A DNA stretch of 64,000 bases from Orlajensenia leifsoniae (GTDB lineage Bacteria > Actinomycetota > Actinomycetes > Actinomycetales > Microbacteriaceae). The stretch is taken from contig NZ_SPQZ01000004.1 in NCBI RefSeq assembly GCF_004570845.1, positions 124,001 to 188,000 of the forward strand. Reading direction: 5' to 3'. Shown one piece after another: positions 8,892 through 16,399 of the stretch. A model generated the notes under the pieces. That model was not told where the DNA came from. It searched no databases and saw only the letters and a list, made by a program, of their open reading frames with translations. Every line of letters begins with the position of its first letter. The first letter of the stretch is position 1. The position numbers and the translations under genes were made by a program.

Positions 8892-10418
8892 TCAGCCGAC
8901 GCTGCGCAGCGCCTCGGCCGGGCGCAGGCGGGCCGCGCGCCAGCCGCCGAACGCTCCGGCGAGGAGGCCGCCGAGCACGGCGAGCCCCACGGCGATGGCG
9001 ATCACCGAGAGGGTGAGCGGAGCATTGAGCGCGACGTCCGTGGTCGCCTGGGCCGCGGTGGCCATCGGGCCCCCGAAGCCGCGCCCGCCGCCAGTGGCGC
9101 CGGCGCCGCCAGCCCCGCCCGGCCCACCGGCGCCGCCGCCGGCCGCCGCGTCGAGGCCACCCGTCGAGGCGCTGCCCGAGAGCGTCGGGGCGATGATGTT
9201 GATCACCGTCACGCCGATCACGCCGATCACGACGCCGAGGGCGCCCCCGATGAGGCCCTGCACGAGTGACTCGCCGGTGACCTGGCCGACGATGCGTCGG
9301 TTCGACCAGCCGATGGCCTTGAGCGTTCCGAACTCTCGCGTGCGACGCGTCACCCCCGAGATGGTGAACAGGATCGCGATCAGGAACGCCGCGATCAGCA
9401 CGGCGATCGAGAGCCAGAGGCCGAGGTTGGCCACAAGGTCGGATGCCGTGCCCAGCGAGCCCGAGACGCTCGACGCGAGGTCCTCCTGGGTCGAGACCGT
9501 CGCATCCGGAAGCGCGGTCTCGATGTCGGCCTGCACCTGCGCGATGTCGGTCGACGACGCGGCCTGCACGTAGATGGTCGAGATGTTGCCGTCCTCGCCC
9601 GACAGGGTCTGGGCGACGTCGAGCGGGATGTAGACGTTCGAGGCGCTGGCGGCATCGGCCGAGTTGGAGGTCACTGTTCCGACGATCTCGAAGTCGGTGC
9701 CGCCGATGTCGATCGTGTCGCCGACGGCGAGTTCGGCACTGGTGGCGTAGTCGGCGTCGAGCACCGCCACGTCTGCGCCCGTGTCGTCGGTGTCGAGGGT
9801 GCGGCCGTCGGCGAGAGTGACGGCCGAGAGCGGACCGATCGCGTCAGCGGACGGGTCGAGGCCGAGCACGGTGAAGCTGTCGACGTCGAAGGCGCTGCCG
9901 CCGGCGCCGTCGGCTCCACCCTGCGGGGGAGCGGCTGCACCCTGATCGGCGGGGGCGCCATCCGTCGTTCCACCGTCTCGGGTGAACTGCGGCATCTCGC
10001 CGGTGAAGGTCGTGTTGGTGAGCGAGAGGGTTCCGGATGCCGCCGACACGTTGTCGATGCCGGTCACGGTGTCGAGGGCGCTCGCCGCGAACGTGCTCGA
10101 GCCGAACCCGGCGGACAGCCGCGACTGGCTCACGGCCGTGGTGCCGTCGTCGCTGGTCGTGCCGTCGTCCGCCCCGAACTGGAATCGGCCACGATCGCCC
10201 TCCTCGCCCTCCTCGGGTGGGGTGGGGGTCTGGCTCACGGTGATGTCGGTTCCGACGCCGTAGACGGACTCGAGCACCGAGGCCTGGGCCGTCTTCACGC
10301 CCGCCGCGACGGAGTTGACGATGATGACGAGTGCGATCGCGAGGGCCATGCCGATGGCGATGATGGCCGTCTGGCGGCGCCGCCCGGCGAGCTCACGCCG
10401 GAGGTAGGTGAAAAACAT
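8892..10418 (-). CDS. MacB-like ABC transporter permease
   Basis: A 508-residue membrane protein with the MacB/FtsX layout. There is one N-terminal helix (TAIIAIGMALAIALVIIVNSVAAG), a large extracytoplasmic domain of about 300 residues, and three C-terminal helices. The FGTLKAIGWSNRRIVGQV coupling segment lies before the last two helices. Two low-complexity parts stand out: an Asp/Ser/Thr/Gly-rich stretch in the extracellular domain and a Gly/Ala-rich loop (residues ~430-455) between the last two helices. GAAGGAG precedes the start. It forms a pair with the ATPase downstream and is divergent from the response regulator gene across a 245-nt gap. Confidence 0.9.
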   Translation of the reverse strand: MFFTYLRRELAGRRRQTAIIAIGMALAIALVIIVNSVAAGVKTAQASVLESVYGVGTDITVSQTPTPPEEGEEGDRGRFQFGADDGTTSDDGTTAVSQSRLSAGFGSSTFAASALDTVTGIDNVSAASGTLSLTNTTFTGEMPQFTRDGGTTDGAPADQGAAAPPQGGADGAGGSAFDVDSFTVLGLDPSADAIGPLSAVTLADGRTLDTDDTGADVAVLDADYATSAELAVGDTIDIGGTDFEIVGTVTSNSADAASASNVYIPLDVAQTLSGEDGNISTIYVQAASSTDIAQVQADIETALPDATVSTQEDLASSVSGSLGTASDLVANLGLWLSIAVLIAAFLIAILFTISGVTRRTREFGTLKAIGWSNRRIVGQVTGESLVQGLIGGALGVVIGVIGVTVINIIAPTLSGSASTGGLDAAAGGGAGGPGGAGGAGATGGGRGFGGPMATAAQATTDVALNAPLTLSVIAIAVGLAVLGGLLAGAFGGWRAARLRPAEALRSVG

Positions 10419-10502
10419 GCTGCTCCTTCATGTGGATGACCCGACGGTAGGAGCCGCCGCTTTCGCCGTTCTATGGCGGAACTGTGGAGACGCTATGGAC
10501 GT

Positions 10503-10546
10503 TCCGCCCGCAGAGGCCCGGACGGAGTCCGCGGCCGAAGCGCCGT
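10503..10546. repeat. Interspersed repeat copy in promoter gap
   Basis: This 44-base stretch, in the gap between the divergent ABC and two-component genes, shares a long block with 18262-18300 (GAGGCCCGGACG-A-GTCCGCGGCCGAAGCGCC, differing at few positions). It also shares CCGCCCGCAGAGGC, in inverted form, with the repeats at 7311-7375. It is therefore a member of a dispersed family. Confidence 0.7.
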
Positions 10547-10663
10547 CGGAGGACGTTTTTCGGTTGCGGGCCGTGCCCGGCCTCCGACGACCGGCAGACT
10601 CACAGCCGCGACACCGACACCTCATAGACGACTCATAGACTGACCCGGATACTGGGAAGAACC

Positions 10664-11422
10664 ATGACGACTGAATCGACCGACCAGGCCCCCGTCCGCC
10701 AGCTCGCCGGCGGCATCCGCCGCGCCGACGGCACCCCCGTGCGCGTGCTCGTCGTCGATGACGAGTCCACCCTCACCGACCTGCTCCAGATGGCCCTGCG
10801 CTACGAGGGCTGGGACGTGCGGACCGCCGCCGACGGCCGCAGCGCCGTCGCAGCCGCCCGCGAGTTCCGCCCCGACGCCATCGTGCTCGACATCATGCTC
10901 CCCGACATCGACGGCCTGCAGGTGCTCGCCCGCATCCGCGAGGACCGCCCCGAGGCCCCGGTACTGTTCCTCACGGCGAAGGACTCCCTCGACGACCGCC
11001 TCAAGGGCCTCACCGCCGGCGGCGACGACTACGTCACCAAGCCGTTCAGCCTCGAGGAGGTCGTGGCGAGGCTGCGCGGGTTGGTGCGCCGCTCGACGCT
11101 CACGTCGGCGTCGGCATCCGACCCCGTCATCGAGATCGGCGACCTCATGCTCAACGAGGACAGCCACGAGGTCACCCGCGCCGGCGAGCCCATCGAGCTC
11201 ACGGCGACGGAGTTCGAACTGCTGCGCTTCCTGATGCGCAACCCGCGTCGCGTGCTCAGCAAGTCGCAGATCCTCGATCGCGTCTGGAGCTACGACTTCG
11301 GCGGCCGCTCCAGCGTCGTCGAGATCTACATCTCCTACCTGCGCAAGAAGATCGACGCCGGCCGCGAGCCCATGATCCACACCGTGCGCGGCGCGGGCTA
11401 TCTCATCAAGCAAGCCGTATGA
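10664..11422 (+). CDS. OmpR/PhoB-family response regulator
   Basis: A 252-residue two-domain regulator. The receiver domain has the acidic pair Asp32/Asp33, the phospho-acceptor Asp76 in VLDIMLPDIDG, and the conserved Lys in VTKPFS. The C-terminal winged helix is of the OmpR type (ELTATEFELLRFLMRNPRRVLSK, then SSVVEIYISYLRKKI and HTVRGAGYLI). GGGAAG is found before the ATG. The stop overlaps the kinase start by ATGA. The divergent MacB-like transporter is the most likely target, with binding in the 10419-10663 gap. Confidence 0.95.
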   Translation: MTTESTDQAPVRQLAGGIRRADGTPVRVLVVDDESTLTDLLQMALRYEGWDVRTAADGRSAVAAAREFRPDAIVLDIMLPDIDGLQVLARIREDRPEAPVLFLTAKDSLDDRLKGLTAGGDDYVTKPFSLEEVVARLRGLVRRSTLTSASASDPVIEIGDLMLNEDSHEVTRAGEPIELTATEFELLRFLMRNPRRVLSKSQILDRVWSYDFGGRSSVVEIYISYLRKKIDAGREPMIHTVRGAGYLIKQAV

Positions 11423-12981
11423 GCGAGCAGAGGGTCGCCGGCGTCACGGCTTTCACCAAGGACCAGACGTCGACGGATGCCGCTGCAGAGGTGAAGCGCC
11501 CGCGTGCGCCGATGACCCTCGTGCGCCGGCTGCTCATCACCGTCGTCGCCGTGCTCGCCGTCGTCAGCACCGTCATCGGCCTCGTGAGCGTGCTCGTGCT
11601 GCAGGCCTCCCTCATGAGCCGCGTCGACACCCAACTGGCGAACACCACGAAGCGCGGCTACGTCGCAGCCGACATCCCGCAGGGGCAGAACGGCAACGGC
11701 CTGCCCGACTTCATCAGGCTTCCGGATGCCGGCACGATCCTCAGTGCGCCCAGCCAGGCCGAGGGCACCGTCGCCGTCGTCTCCCAGGACGGTGCGGTGC
11801 AGACCGCCGGTCTCCTGGACACCGACGGAGACATCACGCGGATCACGGTCGAGCAGGGCACGGCGCTCGCCGCGGTTCCCGCCGACGGGGAGCCGCACAC
11901 GGTCAGCCTGACCGAGCCGCTCAACGAGTACCGGGCCATCGCCGTGGCCGACCAGGACGGCCGCAAGGTCGTCATCGGCCTGCCGCTGGCGAGCGTGACC
12001 GCGACGATCACCCAGCTCTCCATCACCATCGCGATCGTCGCCCTCCTCGGCATCCTCATCGTGGCTCTCCTCGGCGCCCGGATCGTGCGCATCGCCCTGC
12101 GTCCGCTCACCCGCGTGACGCAGACCGCCCAGCGGGTCGCCCAGCTGCCGCTCGATCGCGGCGAGGTCGCCCTGGCCGAGCGTGTTCCGGATGCCGATGC
12201 CGACGAACGCACCGAGGTCGGGCAGGTGGGGGCAGCGCTCAACACCATGCTCGATCACGTCGGCTCCGCCCTCGAGGCCCGCCAGGAGTCCGAGCAGAAG
12301 GTGCGTCGATTCGTCGCGGATGCGAGCCACGAGCTGCGCACGCCGCTCGCCTCCATCCGTGGCTACTCGGAGCTCACCCGCCGTTCCGGTCAGGAGGTGC
12401 CGCCGGACACCGCGCACGCGCTCTCCCGCATCGAGAGCGAGTCTGTGCGGATGACCGGTCTGGTCGAGGACCTCCTGCTGCTCGCCAGGCTCGACGAGGG
12501 CCGGGAGCTCGCGCACGATCCGGTCGATCTCACCAGCATCATGATCGACGCCATCGGCGATGCGCACGTCTCGGGTCCCGACCACGACTGGGAGGTCGAT
12601 ATCCCCGACGAGCCCGTCGTGGTCGACGGCGATGCTCCCCGCCTGCAGCAGGTCGTGGTGAACCTGCTGGCGAACGCGAGGGTGCACACGCCCGCGGGCA
12701 CTGCGGTGATCGCGAGGCTGACGACCGACGGCGACTCGGTGTCGATCACCGTGCACGATGACGGTCCGGGCATCGATCCCGCTATCAGCGGAACGCTGTT
12801 CGAGCGCTTCGCCCGCGGGGACGTCTCGCGCACCCGGGCGACCGGGAGCACAGGCCTCGGCCTCGCCATCGTGCAGGCCGTCGTGGCGGCCCACGGCGGA
12901 ACAGTGTCGGTGGCCAGCGAACCCGGCGACACGACCTTCACCGTGACCCTCCCGCGCACGGCCCCCGCACAACTCCGCTGA
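11419..12981 (+). CDS. Sensor histidine kinase
   Basis: A 520-residue membrane kinase. A first transmembrane helix is at about residues 34-60, an extracytoplasmic sensor domain of about 130 residues follows, and a second helix lies at about 195-220. After these come a HAMP linker, the HisKA box DASHELRTPLASIRGY with phospho-acceptor His304, and the HATPase domain (N box NLLANARVHTPAG, G1 DDGPGIDP, G2 TGLGLAIV). It is cotranscribed with, and presumably phosphorylates, the response regulator. The sensor domain has no recognisable fold, so the signal is unknown. Envelope damage or an antimicrobial is a reasonable guess from the adjacent MacB-like exporter. Confidence 0.95.
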   Translation: MSEQRVAGVTAFTKDQTSTDAAAEVKRPRAPMTLVRRLLITVVAVLAVVSTVIGLVSVLVLQASLMSRVDTQLANTTKRGYVAADIPQGQNGNGLPDFIRLPDAGTILSAPSQAEGTVAVVSQDGAVQTAGLLDTDGDITRITVEQGTALAAVPADGEPHTVSLTEPLNEYRAIAVADQDGRKVVIGLPLASVTATITQLSITIAIVALLGILIVALLGARIVRIALRPLTRVTQTAQRVAQLPLDRGEVALAERVPDADADERTEVGQVGAALNTMLDHVGSALEARQESEQKVRRFVADASHELRTPLASIRGYSELTRRSGQEVPPDTAHALSRIESESVRMTGLVEDLLLLARLDEGRELAHDPVDLTSIMIDAIGDAHVSGPDHDWEVDIPDEPVVVDGDAPRLQQVVVNLLANARVHTPAGTAVIARLTTDGDSVSITVHDDGPGIDPAISGTLFERFARGDVSRTRATGSTGLGLAIVQAVVAAHGGTVSVASEPGDTTFTVTLPRTAPAQLR

Positions 12982-13003
12982 TCGCAGGAGGCGCCCTCCC
13001 CGC

Positions 13004-13048
13004 TGATCGAGTAGCCCGCGAGCGCAGCGAGCAAGCGTATCGAGATCA
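13004..13048. repeat. REP-like imperfect palindrome
   Basis: The stretch TGATCGAGTAGCCCGC-GAGCGCAGCGAGC-AAGCGTATCGAGATCA is an imperfect palindrome. A GAGCGCAGCGAGC core is flanked by TGATCGAGTA and TATCGAGATCA. It sits after the kinase gene. Its form suggests a dispersed REP-like element, but only one copy is seen in this window. Confidence 0.55.
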
Positions 13049-13173
13049 CCGTCCCGCGCGCCGCACCCTCCCCGAACGGACCGCGCTGTGAAAGGATGAC
13101 GGAGGCTGAGGGGGCGTCAGCTTCGCACGTGAACGCTCCCGCCGGCCGTCCGTAGCCGCTCGACGAGGAGATC

Positions 13174-13902
13174 ATGACCGACGCCGACCACATCCTCGAC
13201 TTCCGCGATGAGCTCGACCGAGAGGCTCGGGCGTACTCTGCGGCTCCGACCGTGTCCGAGGCATCCGATGCCTCCGGAACCGTGAGCGTCGCGTTCGACT
13301 CAGACACCCGCGTGCTCTCGGTGGTGGTCGCTGATCGCTGGAAGGCCGCCCACCGTCCGGGCGAACTCGGCGCTGTCGTCGTCGAGCTCGTCGCGCAGCT
13401 CGCGGCCGAACGTGCACGTCAGTGGGGCGAGTCCGTCGCCGAGGAGGACGCCGATCAGGCGACCACTCCGCTGCCCTCCCGGGGCGAGACGCCGGCCGAG
13501 CACGTGCAGGCCGCCCTCGCCGACGCCGGCGACTCCCTCGACGCGACCGCCGTGCTCGCCCAGATGATGACGATGCTCGAGGAGGTGAACGCCGGCATGG
13601 ACGCCGCGATGCAGATCATCTCGGCACGCCTGAGCGCCACCCACTCCGCAGCCAGTGCCCAAGGCCGTGTGCGCGCGACGGTGGACGGATCGGGTGCCGT
13701 CACGGCCCTCGTTCTCGACGAGGAATGGCTCGGCACCGAAGCGGCGGCCGACATCACCCGCGCGATCAACCAGGCCATCGCCGCCGCCGCAGCATCCGCG
13801 ACGGCACCGGTTGATCCGCTGGCCGGAACACCGCTCGAACGGTACACGGGAGTGATCGACGACCCGTCGGCACTCGCCAGGATCCTCATGGGAAAGGACT
13901 GA
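13174..13902 (+). CDS. YbaB/EbfC-like protein with two half-domains (function unknown)
   Basis: A 242-residue acidic, Ala-rich protein. Two segments follow the YbaB/EbfC beta-hairpin-then-helix pattern: GTVSVAFDSDTRVLSVVVADRW followed by ELGAVVVELVAQLAAERA, and GRVRATVDGSGAVTALVLDEEWLG followed by DITRAINQAIAAAAASA. A Met-rich helix (LAQMMTMLEEVNAGMDAAMQII) lies between them. YbaB proteins bind DNA as dimers. In actinobacteria, YbaB-like proteins are often found beside WXG100/type VII secretion genes, as here. It starts the four-gene set that runs to 15365 with gaps of 4 nt or less. I infer family membership from pattern only. Confidence 0.65.
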   Translation: MTDADHILDFRDELDREARAYSAAPTVSEASDASGTVSVAFDSDTRVLSVVVADRWKAAHRPGELGAVVVELVAQLAAERARQWGESVAEEDADQATTPLPSRGETPAEHVQAALADAGDSLDATAVLAQMMTMLEEVNAGMDAAMQIISARLSATHSAASAQGRVRATVDGSGAVTALVLDEEWLGTEAAADITRAINQAIAAAAASATAPVDPLAGTPLERYTGVIDDPSALARILMGKD

Positions 13903-13906
13903 CATC

Positions 13907-14221
13907 GTGGCAGACCACATCACCGTCGCCTACGACGCCCTCACGAGTGACGCGGCGAGGTGGGACGACATCGCCGCCGGCCTCGACGAGGCGAAGGCCA
14001 GTGCGGAGGGGCTCGACCTGGGGCGGGGCGAGTTCTCCTTCGCGGCGACGGATGTCGCAGACGAGTACGCGCGCATCCGCACCCTCGTGATCCAGCTTCT
14101 CGACACCGGGGCGACCCAGACTCGCGGAGCGGCGACGGCATTGCGCGACATCCGCGAGGACTTCGAGAGTACCGAGGCGGCCATCCAGGCCTCGCTCGCC
14201 GAGATGTGGGAGGTCAACTGA
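13907..14221 (+). CDS. Small helical protein, WXG100/EspC-like
   Basis: A 104-residue protein with no signal peptide, predicted to be two long helices separated near residue 45-50. This size and helical-hairpin layout match type VII secretion (ESX) substrates of the EspC/DUF2580 or WXG100 superfamily. There is no WXG motif in the turn. The GTG at 13907 follows a GGAAAGGA-type Shine-Dalgarno in the end of the previous gene by about ten bases. The stop overlaps the next start (TGATG). No ESX core components (EccC, EccD) are in the window, so secretion cannot be confirmed. Confidence 0.6.
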   Translation: MADHITVAYDALTSDAARWDDIAAGLDEAKASAEGLDLGRGEFSFAATDVADEYARIRTLVIQLLDTGATQTRGAATALRDIREDFESTEAAIQASLAEMWEVN

Positions 14222-14916
14222 TGGATCCGGCCCAGGAAGTGCGCGAGATGATCGGCAAGCTTCAGGACAAGGTCGAGGAGCTCACCCGCATCGTGAACTC
14301 CACGCTCTCCAAGGTCCCCGGCTTCCTCGACTGGATCGTCGACAAGCTGATCGACGGGTGGAACGCCCTGATGGAGAAGCTCGGCGAGTTCTGGGACTGG
14401 TTCACCGACAAGCTGAGCTACGTCGGCAACCCGTTCGGCCTGCACGCTGCATCCGTCTCGTGGACCGAGGACATCGGCGGCAAGGTCGCCAACCTCGTGC
14501 GCGACATCGACGACAGCGACCTGCTCGTGGACGACAAGTGGAAGGGCGACGGCGCCGACCAGTACCGGCAGTCCCTCGATCCGCAGCGGGAGGCGCTCAG
14601 CTCGATCAACAGCGACTTCGCGAGCAACATCTCCTCGGCGCTCTCGACGCTCATGCTCGCCATCGTGGCGTTCTGGGCATCGGTCGTCGCCGCGATCATC
14701 TCCGTGATCGTCGGGTTCGCCACGGCGACCGGAGCCGCGGTGACGGTGTTCGGCCTGCCGCTCGCGCCGCCGGCGGCCCTGGGCGGCCTCGCAATCGGCG
14801 TCGGCGCGCTCGCGGCCGGCACGGCGACGTTGTACGCCTCTGCAGCATCCGCCCGCGGCACGATGTCGTCAACGGCGGCCGGCGTGCAGACCTGGCCGCA
14901 GTTCGTCACCGGATGA
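14221..14916 (+). CDS. WXG100-like protein with C-terminal membrane helices
   Basis: A 231-residue protein in three parts. The N-terminus (residues 1-80) is helical and rich in Trp (LDWIVDKLIDGWNAL, FWDWFTDKL). The middle holds a WxG-type turn in DDKWKGDGADQYRQSL, followed by a helix. The C-terminal third has two or three strongly hydrophobic segments. A WXG-type unit fused to transmembrane helices suggests a membrane-anchored ESX-type partner or a pore-forming effector. Neither is shown. It overlaps the upstream gene by one base and the downstream one by four, so all four genes are coupled. Confidence 0.6.
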   Translation: MDPAQEVREMIGKLQDKVEELTRIVNSTLSKVPGFLDWIVDKLIDGWNALMEKLGEFWDWFTDKLSYVGNPFGLHAASVSWTEDIGGKVANLVRDIDDSDLLVDDKWKGDGADQYRQSLDPQREALSSINSDFASNISSALSTLMLAIVAFWASVVAAIISVIVGFATATGAAVTVFGLPLAPPAALGGLAIGVGALAAGTATLYASAASARGTMSSTAAGVQTWPQFVTG

Positions 14917-15365
14917 GTGCGCGCGACTGGAGTGGCGATCCGGCGACCCTCGCCAGACGCCGGGGTGTTCTCGGGATGATCGTCGGTGCCGTGCTGCTGC
15001 TCGCCTCGCTGGTTCCGCTCGGCGGCGGGCTGTCGCCGACCATCACCGCCTACGCGATCGCCGTGCTGGTGCTCGCGGTCCTCGTCTTCGTCGTGAGCGG
15101 GATCGCGCTCAGCATCGGGCGTCGCTACCCGGCCGTGAGGCACCTCGGCGGACCGAACGACCTCGCCACGGTCCTCGCGATCGTCGTCGGAGTTCTCGCC
15201 GGCGTGCTCGTGATGGTGTTCTCCCTCGGCCAGGCCGGCACAGCGCTCCTGGGCGCGGCGATGCTCGTGGTGGTCCTGGCCATCATGACGGGAGCCGTGC
15301 TCGTGTTGAGCTCGGCGAATCGCACGGCCATCCGCAGTGAGGCGGCGACGGGACCGCGCGCGTAG
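14913..15365 (+). CDS. Small four-helix membrane protein (unknown)
   Basis: A 150-residue protein with four hydrophobic segments (GVLGMIVGAVLLLASLVPLGGG, ITAYAIAVLVLAVLVFVVSGIALS, LATVLAIVVGVLAGVLVMVFS and GAAMLVVVLAIMTGAVLVLSS) joined by short loops. No family is recognised. As the last gene of the coupled quartet it could be the membrane partner or immunity protein for the preceding WXG100-like protein; this is inference from position only. Its TAG abuts the stop of the convergent MarR gene with no spacer at all. Confidence 0.7.
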   Translation: MSARDWSGDPATLARRRGVLGMIVGAVLLLASLVPLGGGLSPTITAYAIAVLVLAVLVFVVSGIALSIGRRYPAVRHLGGPNDLATVLAIVVGVLAGVLVMVFSLGQAGTALLGAAMLVVVLAIMTGAVLVLSSANRTAIRSEAATGPRA

Positions 15366-15848
15366 TCAGATGCTCAGTCGCCCCAGCAGCTCCGCGAACT
15401 TGCGGATGTCGTCCTCCGGCCAGGTGCGCAGCAGCTCGTAGAACTTGGCCTGGTTCGTTCGGCGGATCGCCGTGACCTTCTCGACGGCGAGGGGAGTGGC
15501 CACCAGCACCCGAGCGCGCCCGTCGCTCGCGTCGGCCGTGCTCTCGACGAGGCCCAACTGCTCCATGAGGCGCACCTGGCGGCTGATCACGCTCTTGTCG
15601 GTGTGCAGCTGCTCTGCGAGCACCCCGGCGTGCGCCGGCCCCTGCCGCACGAGGTGCCCGAGGATCTTGTAGCCGGCGGGCTGCAGCTCCGGATGCACGC
15701 TCGCGGCGTAGTCGCGCCAGTTCGAGCGCACCCTGTTGAAGAGGGCGCTGAGCTGTCCCTCGACGTCGGCGATGGCCTCATCGGCCGCGGTGTCCGCGGC
15801 GGTAGCGGCATCGGGGTCGTCGGTCGGCGGCTCGTGGTCGTCGCTCAT
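15366..15848 (-). CDS. MarR-family transcriptional regulator
   Basis: A 160-residue winged-helix regulator. The core runs from HPELQPAGYKILGHLVRQGP through the recognition helix TDKSVISRQVRLMEQLGLV to the wing DASDGRARVLVATP, followed by the dimerisation helix. The ATG at 15848 gives an acidic N-terminal tail. An in-frame start 44 codons further upstream is open but would make an unusually long tail that overlaps the neighbouring MarR gene. It is a paralogue of the next MarR gene and the last gene of the efflux operon. The TTGAC-N4-GTCAA palindromes upstream of the transporter are the probable binding sites. Confidence 0.88.
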   Translation of the reverse strand: MSDDHEPPTDDPDAATAADTAADEAIADVEGQLSALFNRVRSNWRDYAASVHPELQPAGYKILGHLVRQGPAHAGVLAEQLHTDKSVISRQVRLMEQLGLVESTADASDGRARVLVATPLAVEKVTAIRRTNQAKFYELLRTWPEDDIRKFAELLGRLSI

Positions 15849-15922
15849 GGGCGCAATCCTATTCAGATCGGCATCATCGCCGGTCATGGTGGGGGTGGGG
15901 GAGTCGATGATCCCGAGGCCGG

Positions 15923-16366
15923 TCACGCTCCGAGCCGGCCGATCATCTCGGCGAAGCGGCGGAGATCCTCGCGCGGCCACCGTCGCAGCTGCTCGCGGAA
16001 CACCTCGGTGTTGCTCGATCGGGCCTGCTCGACGCGGATGCGGGCATCCGTCGTCGCAGCCAGGATCCGCACCCGCCCGTCATCGGGGTCCGCGTGCGAC
16101 TCGACCAGTCCGTTGTCCTGCAGCCACCGCACCTGCCGGCTCATCACGCTCTTGTCGGTGAAGAGCAGCTCGGCGAGTGCGCCACTGGTGGTCGGCCCGT
16201 GGTGCACCAGGGCCGACAGGATCTTGTAGCCGGCCGGCTGCAGTTCGGGGTGCACGCAGGCGGCGAAATCACGCCAGGTCGCACCGGCACGCGTGAACAG
16301 CACGGCCATCGCATCCTCGACGTCCACGATGGCGGAGTCGATGGGGGCGATGGCCGTGCTGGTCAT
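15923..16366 (-). CDS. MarR-family transcriptional regulator, paralogue
   Basis: A 147-residue MarR regulator that shares with its neighbour the segments HPELQPAGYKIL, DKSV-SRQVR and a D-DGR-R-L wing. The two are therefore a tandem duplication. The start lies 33 bases after the stop of the efflux transporter, in the same direction, so the three genes form one operon. Two coexpressed paralogues could form heterodimers or respond to different ligands. The first recognises or represses the operon from the triple palindromic site at 18188-18246; which paralogue does so is not decidable here. Confidence 0.88.
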   Translation of the reverse strand: MTSTAIAPIDSAIVDVEDAMAVLFTRAGATWRDFAACVHPELQPAGYKILSALVHHGPTTSGALAELLFTDKSVMSRQVRWLQDNGLVESHADPDDGRVRILAATTDARIRVEQARSSNTEVFREQLRRWPREDLRRFAEMIGRLGA

Positions 16367-16399
16367 GATGCGTGCGTCAGTGCCTTCGTGCGCTGCCGG

